Source: SIG565 sp964607025
GTDB taxonomy: Bacteria > Bacillota > Clostridia > Oscillospirales > Acutalibacteraceae
Direction of reading: 5' to 3'
DNA length: 64,000 nucleotides
NCBI GenBank assembly: GCA_964607025.1
Contig: CAZSIL010000003.1
Span: 1 to 64,000 of the forward strand
In this document: one piece after another, positions 7,977 to 16,614 of the stretch
Layout: each line of letters starts with the position of its first letter
Position numbering within the stretch: position 1 is the stretch's first letter
Translations under genes and position numbers: made by a program
Notes under the pieces: model-generated
What the model saw: the letters and a program-made list of their open reading frames with translations, nothing else
What the model was told of the DNA's origin: nothing
The model's database searches: none

Positions 7977-9962
7977 CTAACTAATATCAGCATCATCAAT
8001 ATAGAGATAACCGTTCTCTGCGATATAATCTTTTCTGCCTTGGAGATTATCACCAAGCAGTATATCAAACATCTCACTTGTTCGTTCGGCATCATCGGGC
8101 ATAACCTTTATAAGACGTCTGGTCGCAGGATTCATTGTAGTTAAGTTCATCATATCGGGTTGGTTTTCACCAAGACCTTTTGAACGGTTGATTTTGTATT
8201 TTTTGTCGCCTATTTGGGTGAGAATTTCCGCCTTTTCGGTTTCATCATAGGCAAAATAGGTCATATCCTTAGTTGTTATTTCATAAAGCGGTGTTTCGGC
8301 AATATATACCCTGCCCTCACGAATAAGTGTCGGCATTAATCTATGAATCATTGTTAAAATAAGTGTTCTTATATGGAAGCCGTCAACGTCGGCATCGGTA
8401 CATATAATTATCTTGTTCCAGCGAAGATTCTGCATACTGAAGGTGGATATATTTTTGCTGTTTTTGGTCTTAACTTCAACCCCGCAACCGAGCACTTTTA
8501 TAAGGTCAGTGATAATCTCACTCTTGAATACCTTATCATATTCGGCTTTTAAGCAGTTAAGGATTTTACCGCGAACGGGCATAATCGCCTGAAAATCGGG
8601 GTCACGTGCCAATTTACACGAGCCCAAAGCTGAGTCACCCTCAACTATAAAGATTTCTCTTTGCTCAACGTCTTTCGTGCGGCAGTCAACGAACTTTTGA
8701 ACGCGGTCTACAAGAGAGTTACCCGACTGCAATGTCTTTTTAAGATTTAAGCGTTCCTTCTCGCTTCGCTCACGGCTGCGCTTATTTATAAGCACCTGCT
8801 CAGCAATTTTATCGGCTTCCGCTTTATTCTCAATAAAATATATTTCAAGCTGACGGCGGATAAAATCGTTCATCGCTTCATAAATGAATTTGTTGTTAAC
8901 CGCTTTTTTGGTTTGGTTCTCGTATGATGCTACCGATGAAAAACAGTTTGTAACTATAGCCAAGCTTTCTTGAACATCGGAGAATGTGATTTTGCTCTCG
9001 TTTGATTTATACTTATTATTATTTTTAATATAGGCATCTAACTGGGCTACAAATGCCGCCCTAACCGCTTTATCGGGTGAGCCGCCGTTTTCAAGCCAAC
9101 TTGAGTTGTGATAATATTCGAGCAACCGGTGGTTATTGGAAAAGCAAAATGCCATATTCATTTTAACGGTATATTCAGGGCGGTCTTCCCTATCGCGACC
9201 GCGGCGCTCACCAGTCCAAAACTGAATGCCTGAAAGCTTTTGTTCACCAACTATTTCTTCTAAATATTCTACAATACCTTCCTTATATATAAACTCGGTT
9301 TGCACGAATCTTGCACCTTGCTGTTCGCGGAACACAAAAAGCAAACCCTTATTTACTATTGCCTGACGGCGCAGGGTATCCATCAAATCGGCAGATGGAA
9401 TATCCACTTCGGTAAAGACCTTAATATCGGGCTTCCATTTGATTTTGGTGCCCGTATCACGACCTGCATACTCTTCTTTTTTTAGACCACCTATATTATA
9501 TCCCTTTTCAAAACGGAGAGTGTACTTAAACCCATCGCGCTTGATTTCAACGTCCATATATTCACTGGAAAACTGTGTAGCGCAAAGGCCCAATCCGTTA
9601 AGACCTATTGAATACTCATAGTTAGAGCCACTCGCCGTGCCATACTTACCACCCGCATACAACTCGCAAAACAACAATTCCCAGTTATAGCACTCTTCCT
9701 TATTATTATAGTCAACGGGTGCGCCACGACCAAAGTCCTGAACCTCAACCGAGCCATCGGTATATTTTGTAACTACTATTTTTGTACCGTGGCCTTCTCT
9801 GGCTTCATCAATAGAGTTAGAAATAATTTCAAAAACCGAATGTTTGCAGCCCTCAATATCATCCGAGCCGAATATTACAGCCGGACGCAGACGTACTTGG
9901 TCGGGTCCTTTTAATTTTTCGATGCTTTCGTTATTATATACAGCAGTTTTGTTTGCCATCAT
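7977..9962 (-). CDS. parE: Type II DNA topoisomerase subunit B (ParE/GyrB family)
   Basis: ATPase subunit of 661 residues. The GHKL ATP-binding motifs (FEIISNSIDEA; VQDFGRGAP; GLNGLGLCAT) are at the N-terminus. The Toprim metal-binding motifs EGDSALGS and DADVDG are in the C-terminal half. It partners the adjacent subunit A to pass one DNA duplex through another using ATP. The start has GGGAGAG upstream of two successive ATG codons. The sequence is divergent from standard GyrB, so the gyrase versus topoisomerase IV assignment is uncertain. Confidence 0.85.
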   Translation of the reverse strand: MMANKTAVYNNESIEKLKGPDQVRLRPAVIFGSDDIEGCKHSVFEIISNSIDEAREGHGTKIVVTKYTDGSVEVQDFGRGAPVDYNNKEECYNWELLFCELYAGGKYGTASGSNYEYSIGLNGLGLCATQFSSEYMDVEIKRDGFKYTLRFEKGYNIGGLKKEEYAGRDTGTKIKWKPDIKVFTEVDIPSADLMDTLRRQAIVNKGLLFVFREQQGARFVQTEFIYKEGIVEYLEEIVGEQKLSGIQFWTGERRGRDREDRPEYTVKMNMAFCFSNNHRLLEYYHNSSWLENGGSPDKAVRAAFVAQLDAYIKNNNKYKSNESKITFSDVQESLAIVTNCFSSVASYENQTKKAVNNKFIYEAMNDFIRRQLEIYFIENKAEADKIAEQVLINKRSRERSEKERLNLKKTLQSGNSLVDRVQKFVDCRTKDVEQREIFIVEGDSALGSCKLARDPDFQAIMPVRGKILNCLKAEYDKVFKSEIITDLIKVLGCGVEVKTKNSKNISTFSMQNLRWNKIIICTDADVDGFHIRTLILTMIHRLMPTLIREGRVYIAETPLYEITTKDMTYFAYDETEKAEILTQIGDKKYKINRSKGLGENQPDMMNLTTMNPATRRLIKVMPDDAERTSEMFDILLGDNLQGRKDYIAENGYLYIDDADIS

Positions 9963-9991
9963 TACTCTCCCATATATGAATAGTTACCTTT

Positions 9992-10021
9992 ATTATACTC
10001 TATATATAGTGGTTAAGTCAA
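9992..10021 (-). promoter_or_regulatory. Promoter of the topoisomerase operon
   Basis: TTGACT (complement of 10016-10021), an 18-base spacer and TATAAT (9992-9997) lie on the minus strand about 30 bases before the subunit B start. Confidence 0.65.
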
Positions 10022-10033
10022 GAATTTAGGCGC

Positions 10034-10064
10034 AAAAAAACCGATATTCATACGAATATCGGTT
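10034..10064 (-). terminator. Intrinsic terminator of the first M23 gene
   Basis: AACCGATATTC (10039-10049) pairs with GAATATCGGTT (10054-10064). The minus strand continues into a run of T. It isolates the M23 gene from the topoisomerase promoter. Confidence 0.85.
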
Positions 10065-10067
10065 TTA

Positions 10068-11276
10068 TTATTTGCCTATGTATTTAAGCGGGTCAACATA
10101 CTTGTCGTTTATGATAAGTTCTAAATGGAGATGATATCCTGTAGACCATCCCGTTGAGCCGACTGCGGCAATTTCTTCTCCGCGTTTTACCTCTTGACCT
10201 GCTGATACATAAAGTTTACTCGCGTGAGCATAAAGAGTTTTTACGCCGTTACCGTGATTAATAATTACGTGATAGCCGTAATCATCGTGCCAACCCGCCG
10301 TAAGAACAGTGCCTTCCTGTATGGCATAAATCGGGGTGCCCTTGTTTGTTGCCAAATCAACGCCCTTGTGCGCATAATAGCCCCTATCTTCTCTGAAAGG
10401 AGAAGATACAAAATAAGAGGTTCTTGCAATCGGGAAAACCATATTGGTTGTAGCGTTATTATCGGATGTATTATAAGCGGTGCCCACAACAACCACCTTG
10501 TTAACGGGCGCGGTTACTACTTCGTCGTCCAACATTTTGCGTTCGCACTCAACACCGTCGATATAAACTACCTGCTCAACCGAATGGTTAAGACCGTTAA
10601 CGCCATCAACGGCAACTTCGCGATAACCGATAAGTTTATCATCGGTTTTTTGGGTCACTGTGCCATATTCAACAACAACATCTTCACGGTACTTTGCGGT
10701 TGTTTTAACGCTTAAAGTACAAAGACAACCGTTAATATCATCGGCTGAAGAATAACTGCTATCGGTGCAGTAAATATCTGACACCGCTACATCATCGACA
10801 AACTCTGCTGAGTTTTCGGCATCATCGCAGTCATAACAAGCGAGTCGGGTGTTAATATACTTTTGCATTTCCGCGCGGTTTTTGGCAAATGCAACATCTT
10901 CACCGTTTACGGTAAGAGCAACGCCTTTTTCGAGTTCTTTTGTATTCTCAAGCAATCTGTCGCACAGATATTCAGGCGAATTCACACGCTCTTTAAGCGT
11001 CACCACAAGTTTGAATTCGGGCTCAGTTATATATTTGGGCGAATTGCCGCCCGCGATTTTATCCGATGCCAATGTTTTGGCAACATCAAAATCCTGACGT
11101 GAAGATACCACCGAAACGGTGTCCCCCTGATACCCTACTTCCCAAGCAAAAGTCACGCCGGAAAATACAAGACTTAAAATACCGCAAACAAAACAAACTG
11201 CGGCAAAACATATTAACTTTATAAAGTAACGGGCATTCTGAATTTTATAAGTAAAATCCAATACCTTCTCCTTCAT
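10068..11276 (-). CDS. Membrane-anchored G5-domain M23 peptidase (paralogue 1)
   Basis: Cell-wall endopeptidase of 402 residues. One N-terminal membrane segment (about residues 18-43) is followed by a long extracellular region. A G5 domain is at about 190-265 (VDGVNGLNHSVEQVVYIDGVE; ending VNKVVVVGT). A C-terminal M23 (LytM) domain follows at about 295-400. Zinc ligands are visible as HKGVD and HLH. M23 enzymes cut peptidoglycan cross-links. The next upstream gene encodes a close architectural paralogue, so a tandem duplication is likely. It has its own promoter and terminator, and the promoter carries a WalR-like direct repeat. Confidence 0.88.
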   Translation of the reverse strand: MKEKVLDFTYKIQNARYFIKLICFAAVCFVCGILSLVFSGVTFAWEVGYQGDTVSVVSSRQDFDVAKTLASDKIAGGNSPKYITEPEFKLVVTLKERVNSPEYLCDRLLENTKELEKGVALTVNGEDVAFAKNRAEMQKYINTRLACYDCDDAENSAEFVDDVAVSDIYCTDSSYSSADDINGCLCTLSVKTTAKYREDVVVEYGTVTQKTDDKLIGYREVAVDGVNGLNHSVEQVVYIDGVECERKMLDDEVVTAPVNKVVVVGTAYNTSDNNATTNMVFPIARTSYFVSSPFREDRGYYAHKGVDLATNKGTPIYAIQEGTVLTAGWHDDYGYHVIINHGNGVKTLYAHASKLYVSAGQEVKRGEEIAAVGSTGWSTGYHLHLELIINDKYVDPLKYIGK

Positions 11277-11318
11277 AAATGTCCTCCAAATCTCTTTTCA
11301 TAATTCACAACGATACCT

Positions 11319-11359
11319 ATTATAACAAAAAGATTACAAAATTGCAACCTTTTTGTAAT
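11319..11359 (-). promoter_or_regulatory. M23 paralogue 1 promoter with WalR-like direct repeat
   Basis: On the minus strand TTGCAA (11342-11347), 17 bases and TATAAT (11319-11324). Read on the plus strand, TGCAAC (11343-11348), five bases and TGTAAT (11354-11359) match the WalR box pattern TGTWAH-N5-TGTWAH with one deviation. The arms AAAAAGATTACAAAA and TTTTGTAATCTTTTT also form an inverted repeat around the -35. Confidence 0.6.
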
Positions 11360-11383
11360 CTTTTTGAAATGTTTATATAAATA

Positions 11384-11411
11384 GACCGATAATCAAACTT
11401 AATCATCGGCC
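11384..11411. terminator. Possible terminator after M23 paralogue 2
   Basis: A 10-base stem with two G-T pairs (GACCGATAAT with ATCATCGGCC region) has T-rich sequence on both sides. It is the only candidate end for the upstream leftward gene, but the pairing is imperfect. Confidence 0.4.
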
Positions 11412-11418
11412 CTTTTTA

Positions 11419-12672
11419 TTAAAAATTAATATAATTATGCGGATTTTTCTTAGTACCGTGAATTCTTACTTCAAAATGCAAATGCGGACCAGTTGAATTA
11501 CCTGTTGAGCCAACTCTTGCAATGGTTTGTCCCTGCTTTACCCTATCGCCTACAGACACATAAAGTACACTTGCGTGGGCATAAAGCGTTTCAACACCTG
11601 ATCCGTGATTGATAATTATATGGTAACCGTACCCTGTATTGCTCTTGACCGCTTTTGTAACAACACCGTCTTTCACTGCAAATATCGGTTGATTTTTAGG
11701 ATAATAGGTGCCAAGATCTAATGCATAGTGACGGCTGCTGCCACGATTTTCGCCGTACTGAGAGGTTATTGCATAAGAGCCGCGCGGCAACGGACAAATC
11801 ATACCCGACGCCGAAGCGGTTGTATCTTGCGGGTATTTAGTGCCCACAACCACCACCTTATTTACGGGGGCTTTCACAACCTGTTGTTCCAGATGTTCGC
11901 GCGATTTTTCAACACCGTTTACAAATACGACCTTATCAACGTTATGGTTCAACCCGTTCACACCGCTTTGAACTGTTTTACGGTATGTAAATAACTGGCT
12001 GCTATCATACTTTGTAACGGTTTTATAGGATACTACAACATCTTCATTATACTTAATGGTTGTTTTAACCTTTAAATTATCAACTTCTCTTTTTAGAGTT
12101 TCTGGGTCTGCTAAAGAATCCTCGGCACAATAAACATCCTTTATTTCAATCTTATCTATAAACTCGGATGAGTTTTCGTCTGCATTGCTTACGTCATACG
12201 CTTTCAGTCGCTCGGCTAAATATTCATCCAGCTTGTCCCTTGTTTTTGCAAATATCTTTTCTTCACCGTTAACGGTGAGCACTATGCCCTTAACAATCTC
12301 AGGCGTATTATTTATAATTTCCTCGCCTGTTGTTTTGGCATCATTTAATCTATCTTCTACGGTTAACACCTTTTTAAAGTTCGGCGCATATATGAGCCCA
12401 TCTGCTTTTTTGCCCGAAACTTTTGATAAAACGAGCGCTTTGGCATCTTCAAAGACCTGCTCATCTTCAACAATGGCTATTCGTTCCCCGCCGTACTCTA
12501 CACTATAAGCCACGGTTGCACCCGACATTATTAATCCTAAAACACCACACAATACACATACTAAAGTAAATACGCTCGGTACTACTATTTTGTAGTGGCC
12601 TTTTAAAAACGCTATGGTGTTTTGAAACAGTTTTTTAAAAAAAATCACTGTTTTTTGCAACACTTCTTTCAT
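11419..12672 (-). CDS. Membrane-anchored G5-domain M23 peptidase (paralogue 2)
   Basis: Protein of 417 residues with the same order as the gene downstream: one N-terminal membrane segment (about residues 28-55), an extracellular region, a G5 domain (VQSGVNGLNHNVDKVVFVNGVE; VNKVVVVGT) and an M23 domain with zinc ligands HYALD and HLH (GPHLHFEV). Predicted role is peptidoglycan endopeptidase anchored on the outside of the membrane. Each paralogue is separately promoted, which suggests they are expressed independently rather than as an operon. Confidence 0.88.
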   Translation of the reverse strand: MKEVLQKTVIFFKKLFQNTIAFLKGHYKIVVPSVFTLVCVLCGVLGLIMSGATVAYSVEYGGERIAIVEDEQVFEDAKALVLSKVSGKKADGLIYAPNFKKVLTVEDRLNDAKTTGEEIINNTPEIVKGIVLTVNGEEKIFAKTRDKLDEYLAERLKAYDVSNADENSSEFIDKIEIKDVYCAEDSLADPETLKREVDNLKVKTTIKYNEDVVVSYKTVTKYDSSQLFTYRKTVQSGVNGLNHNVDKVVFVNGVEKSREHLEQQVVKAPVNKVVVVGTKYPQDTTASASGMICPLPRGSYAITSQYGENRGSSRHYALDLGTYYPKNQPIFAVKDGVVTKAVKSNTGYGYHIIINHGSGVETLYAHASVLYVSVGDRVKQGQTIARVGSTGNSTGPHLHFEVRIHGTKKNPHNYINF

Positions 12673-12704
12673 TATTTATCCCCTTCCCTTGATTTACGAT
12701 AGTA

Positions 12705-12734
12705 ATTATAACAAACTTGTAACCATTTTGCAAC
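12705..12734 (-). promoter_or_regulatory. M23 paralogue 2 promoter with WalR-like direct repeat
   Basis: TTGCAA (12728-12733), 17 bases and TATAAT (12705-12710) on the minus strand. On the plus strand TGTAAC (12718-12723), five bases and TGCAAC (12729-12734) form a WalR-box-like repeat in the same relative position as at the other M23 gene. Confidence 0.6.
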
Positions 12735-12751
12735 CCTTGGAATAACTTACT

Positions 12752-12791
12752 AAAAAACAAAAGCAAAACACTTTTCTGTGTTTTGCTTTTG
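12752..12791 (-). terminator. Intrinsic terminator of polC and the long operon
   Basis: CAAAAGCAAAACAC (12758-12771) pairs perfectly with GTGTTTTGCTTTTG (12778-12791). Six T follow on the minus strand. It lies just after the polC stop. Confidence 0.9.
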
Positions 12792-12794
12792 TGC

Positions 12795-15700
12795 TTAGAA
12801 CATTGATATTTGATTTGTATCAGGTAGTTCACCTAAAACTCCCATATCTGAGAGCGCTTCTATAATAGTTTTTGAAACGCCCGCTTGTGAGCCAAACTCT
12901 TCTTTGGAAATAAAATCGCCCTTCTGCGCAGTTTCGTAAAGTGCTATTGCCGCCTTATCGCCAACACCCGAAAGGGAGCCGAAAGGCAGACGCATTTTAC
13001 CGTCTTCGGGAACGTATTTTACGGCATGTGAACGCTTTAAGTCTATCGGCAATATTTCAATACCGCGCTCGAGAATCTCGTTAAATATGAGCATATTACC
13101 ATAAACGTCTTGTTCCTTTTGCGTTGCTTCCTTGCCCTTATCCTCTATCATTTTAAGATATGCTTTAACGCCTTCCTTGCCCTTTAAAAGCGTCGGTACG
13201 TCAACGTCTTCGGGACGGGCGGTAAAGTATGCGCAATAAAATTCAAGCGGATAATGCACCTTGTACCACGCAAGGCGAAGCGCCGAAATTACGTATGCTG
13301 CCGCGTGTGCTTTGGGGAACATATATTTAATCTTATGACAACTCTCGATATACCAGTCCGGCACACCGACTGCGCGCATGTCGTTTTCCATTGCTTTCCA
13401 CTCATCAGGTGAAACCTTACCTTTGGCAACAAGACCCTTACGTACCGTTTCGGTAATTTTAAACGCTCTGCCTTCTTCCATACCCTTATGTATTAGGTAC
13501 ACCATAATATTGTCACGTGTACCTATAACTTCGGAAATTGTGCATATACCTTTTTCAATTAAGTCCTTTGCATTACCGAGATATACGTCGGTACCGTGCG
13601 AAAGACCCGAAATCTGCAAAAGGTCGGCAAAGTTCTTGGGTTTACAGTCGCGTAGCATCTCCATAACAAACTTGGTGCCAAATTCGGGGATACAGTATGT
13701 ACCTGTATGTGTTTTAATCTGCTCTTCGGTAACGCCAAGCGCTTTTGGAGACAAGAACAAGCTGTAAACATCTGGGTCGCTCATTGAAACCTCACTCACT
13801 GGTACACCCGAATACTCTTCCAAATATTTATAGGTTGTGGGAACAACGTGGCCGAGTTCATCAAGCTTAAGTATTGTATCGTGGATTGAGTGGAAATCAA
13901 AGTGGGTTGTAACGATATCAGACTTAACGTCGTCCGCAGGATGTTGCACAGGGCAGAAATCATAAATTTCTTTATCTCTGGGTACAACAACCATACCTGC
14001 AGGATGCTGACCCGTTGTTACCTTGATTTTTGCCTTTTCTACCTTGGCGGCAAGGCGGTTTAGCTCAGCACTGCTTAAAACAATATTCTTCATTTCGGCA
14101 TAGTTTTTTGCAAGACCGTAGGCGGTTTTCTCGGCTATGGTAGAAATTGTACCTGCCTTGAAAACGTTTTCCTTGCCGAAAAGTTCTTCGGTGTATTTCT
14201 GCACGGCGCTCTGGAACTCGTTTGAGAAGTTAAGGTCAATATCAGGCACCTTATCTCCCTTGAATCCCAAGAAGGTTTCGAACGGGATATCATGTCCGTC
14301 ACGTTTATACCTTGTGCCGCACTTGGGGCAGTCCTTTTCGGGCAGGTCAAAGCCCGAGCCAACTTCACCCTTGACAAAAAATTCACTAAACTTACAGTTT
14401 GGGCAGTAATAGTGCGGCGCTATGGGATTAACTTCGGATATACCCGCCATAGTGGCGACGAAGGACGAGCCGACACTACCACGCGAACCGACAAGATATC
14501 CGTTATCTTCACTGTAAGATACTAATTTCTGGGCAGTAACGTACATTATCGAGAATCCGTTGTTTATAATACCGTTTAATTCTTTTTCCAGTCGCTTGGA
14601 TACGATTTCGGGTATTTTACCCTCATAGCCGTACATCGACATTGCCTTGTCCCAACAAATCTGACGTAGAAGTTCATCCGATCCTTCAATCACAGGCGGA
14701 TAGTTGCCCGGCGGTACGGGTACTACGTCATCTGATATCATATCGGCTATTTTATTTGGATTTTCTACAACAAATTCGTATGCTCTATCGCCAAAATATG
14801 AGAAATCATCAAGCATCTCTTTTGTGGTTTTAAAGTAAAGCGGTGCCTGATTATCAAAATCGGCATACTTTTTAGACTGAATAATTTTTCGTATTATGGC
14901 GTCTTCTTTTTTAAGGAAATGCACGTCGCCCGTAGCCACAACGGGAAGTCCCAACTCGTCCGCAAGTTCTACGACCTTTCGGTTAAAACCCTTAATAACT
15001 TCGACGTCCGTAACCTTTTCGTACGGGTTTTCTTTAACCTGCCCCGAACGTTTATCGGTGTAGACCTTGCCAGATTCCCTTATCATAAACTCATTGTTGC
15101 CAATGGGCTGGATTTCAAGGAAATCATAATAAGATGCAATTCTTATAAGTTCATCGTGCGGCGCGCCTTTAAGTATCGCGTCATAAAGTTCACCCGCTTC
15201 ACACGCGGAGCCGAGAATTATACCTTCGCGGTGTTTATCGATAACGCTTTTCAGCGATACGGGTGTATGATAAAAGTTATCAAGATGAGCGCTTGATACT
15301 ATTTTATAAAGGTTTTTAAGTCCCGTAAGGTTTTTGACCAGCATTATCTGGTGATAACGGGATAATTTTGTAAGGTCGGTTTCCCCCTTAGTATCATCGG
15401 CAAAATACGCTTCAACACCATAAATCACCTTGAATTCGCCGCCGTTTTTGCGAATACCCGCCACCGCCGCGGCTGCATCGGGGTATGCTTGTACAACGCC
15501 GTGGTCGGTAATTGCTACCGCCTTATGTCCCCATTTGTATGCTTGATTTATAATGTCCCCTGCGCTTACAACACCGTCCGACGCCGACATATTGGTGTGA
15601 CAATGAAGTTCTACTCGGCGCAATCCCTCATAATCGTCTGTTTCTTCATACTTTTTAACGGTTGCGATATTTTTAACGTCAACCACAAACTCGCCCGACC

Positions 15701-16601
15701 ATCTATCATACCGATAATCTCCGTTTATGATGACGTATGCGCCGTCTTTAAGGGGCTTTAATGCGGCTTTCTTATCGGCATCGGCAAATATGTTTGCATT
15801 AAACGAGTTGGTGGTATCGCTAAATGCAAACTTAACGCTTACCTTCTTATCGCCGCGCTTGGTTGTAACGTCACGCATTTCGACACCGAATACTTCTCCC
15901 CAAGCGCAAACGTACACACTGCCTTCCGCAAATTCGGGTGGTGCTATGTTTATCAATGGCTTAACCTTGGTATCAATGCGCCTACCATAGAAAAGTTTTG
16001 CACTTTCAAGATAAACGGGCAAACCGTCATTTGGTTTATAATCGTATTTTTTGTCTTCCGTTTTTATATCGCCTGTTTCGCTTTTTTTGCGAACGGGTAT
16101 TTCTTCTACGGGCGGTGCTAACTCAATGTTTTCGAGTTGACCGTCAAACTCTATTTCAAATTTCATCTTGAACATATCATATAAAATCTCATTAAACTTA
16201 TGCTCAAAATCACTCATCTTTATAGTTTCATAACCGCCGTATTTTAATGTTATATTAAGCGAAAAACCCTCAAGAGAAAACTCGGCATCCTTGAAATAGC
16301 CGTTAAGCAAAACATTTTTTTGCTTTATTTTATCTACTATATCGGCACCAGCCGCATCACAAAACGCTTCGGGTGCAAAGAAGCACTCGATGCTCACATC
16401 CGATAGCGTTAATTCTTTGGTCAGCGTTGCCTTTATTTCATCGATATTTTTAAAACTTATGTACTCATCTGTATACAGTTTTATCTGAAGAGCGCGTTCA
16501 TCTGACACCGTACAACTTAAAAGTACGGCATTTTTTGTTATTTCACACTGTTCTTCGGTGAGATATTTTTTAAAGACATCCAAAAACTTTGCTGACGCCA
16601 T
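12795..16601 (-). CDS. polC: PolC-type DNA polymerase III alpha subunit lacking the exonuclease domain
   Basis: Replicative polymerase of 1268 residues; typical PolC is about 1430-1460. In order: N-terminal domains, an OB fold (about 228-315), a PHP domain starting ELHCHTNMSASDG (about 331), the zinc-finger cysteines CPNC and CPKC, the polymerase core with the catalytic motif VPDIDLNFS, and a C-terminal tail ending NQISMF. In standard PolC a DnaQ-like 3'-5' exonuclease of about 170-180 residues is inserted inside PHP. Here IYGVEAYFADDT (about 393-404) runs almost directly into SRYHQIMLVKN, and no DExx exonuclease motif appears anywhere. The frame is intact, so this is a clean domain loss. It is the last gene of the pyrH operon. 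Confidence 0.93.
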   Translation of the reverse strand: MASAKFLDVFKKYLTEEQCEITKNAVLLSCTVSDERALQIKLYTDEYISFKNIDEIKATLTKELTLSDVSIECFFAPEAFCDAAGADIVDKIKQKNVLLNGYFKDAEFSLEGFSLNITLKYGGYETIKMSDFEHKFNEILYDMFKMKFEIEFDGQLENIELAPPVEEIPVRKKSETGDIKTEDKKYDYKPNDGLPVYLESAKLFYGRRIDTKVKPLINIAPPEFAEGSVYVCAWGEVFGVEMRDVTTKRGDKKVSVKFAFSDTTNSFNANIFADADKKAALKPLKDGAYVIINGDYRYDRWSGEFVVDVKNIATVKKYEETDDYEGLRRVELHCHTNMSASDGVVSAGDIINQAYKWGHKAVAITDHGVVQAYPDAAAAVAGIRKNGGEFKVIYGVEAYFADDTKGETDLTKLSRYHQIMLVKNLTGLKNLYKIVSSAHLDNFYHTPVSLKSVIDKHREGIILGSACEAGELYDAILKGAPHDELIRIASYYDFLEIQPIGNNEFMIRESGKVYTDKRSGQVKENPYEKVTDVEVIKGFNRKVVELADELGLPVVATGDVHFLKKEDAIIRKIIQSKKYADFDNQAPLYFKTTKEMLDDFSYFGDRAYEFVVENPNKIADMISDDVVPVPPGNYPPVIEGSDELLRQICWDKAMSMYGYEGKIPEIVSKRLEKELNGIINNGFSIMYVTAQKLVSYSEDNGYLVGSRGSVGSSFVATMAGISEVNPIAPHYYCPNCKFSEFFVKGEVGSGFDLPEKDCPKCGTRYKRDGHDIPFETFLGFKGDKVPDIDLNFSNEFQSAVQKYTEELFGKENVFKAGTISTIAEKTAYGLAKNYAEMKNIVLSSAELNRLAAKVEKAKIKVTTGQHPAGMVVVPRDKEIYDFCPVQHPADDVKSDIVTTHFDFHSIHDTILKLDELGHVVPTTYKYLEEYSGVPVSEVSMSDPDVYSLFLSPKALGVTEEQIKTHTGTYCIPEFGTKFVMEMLRDCKPKNFADLLQISGLSHGTDVYLGNAKDLIEKGICTISEVIGTRDNIMVYLIHKGMEEGRAFKITETVRKGLVAKGKVSPDEWKAMENDMRAVGVPDWYIESCHKIKYMFPKAHAAAYVISALRLAWYKVHYPLEFYCAYFTARPEDVDVPTLLKGKEGVKAYLKMIEDKGKEATQKEQDVYGNMLIFNEILERGIEILPIDLKRSHAVKYVPEDGKMRLPFGSLSGVGDKAAIALYETAQKGDFISKEEFGSQAGVSKTIIEALSDMGVLGELPDTNQISMF

Positions 16602-16614
16602 TTTCCTGTTTCCT

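Noticed and set aside
15355..15420. PolC exonuclease missing because of a frameshift or assembly error
   Set aside because: The frame is continuous, the junction lies at the usual domain boundary, and no leftover exonuclease fragments appear in other frames nearby.
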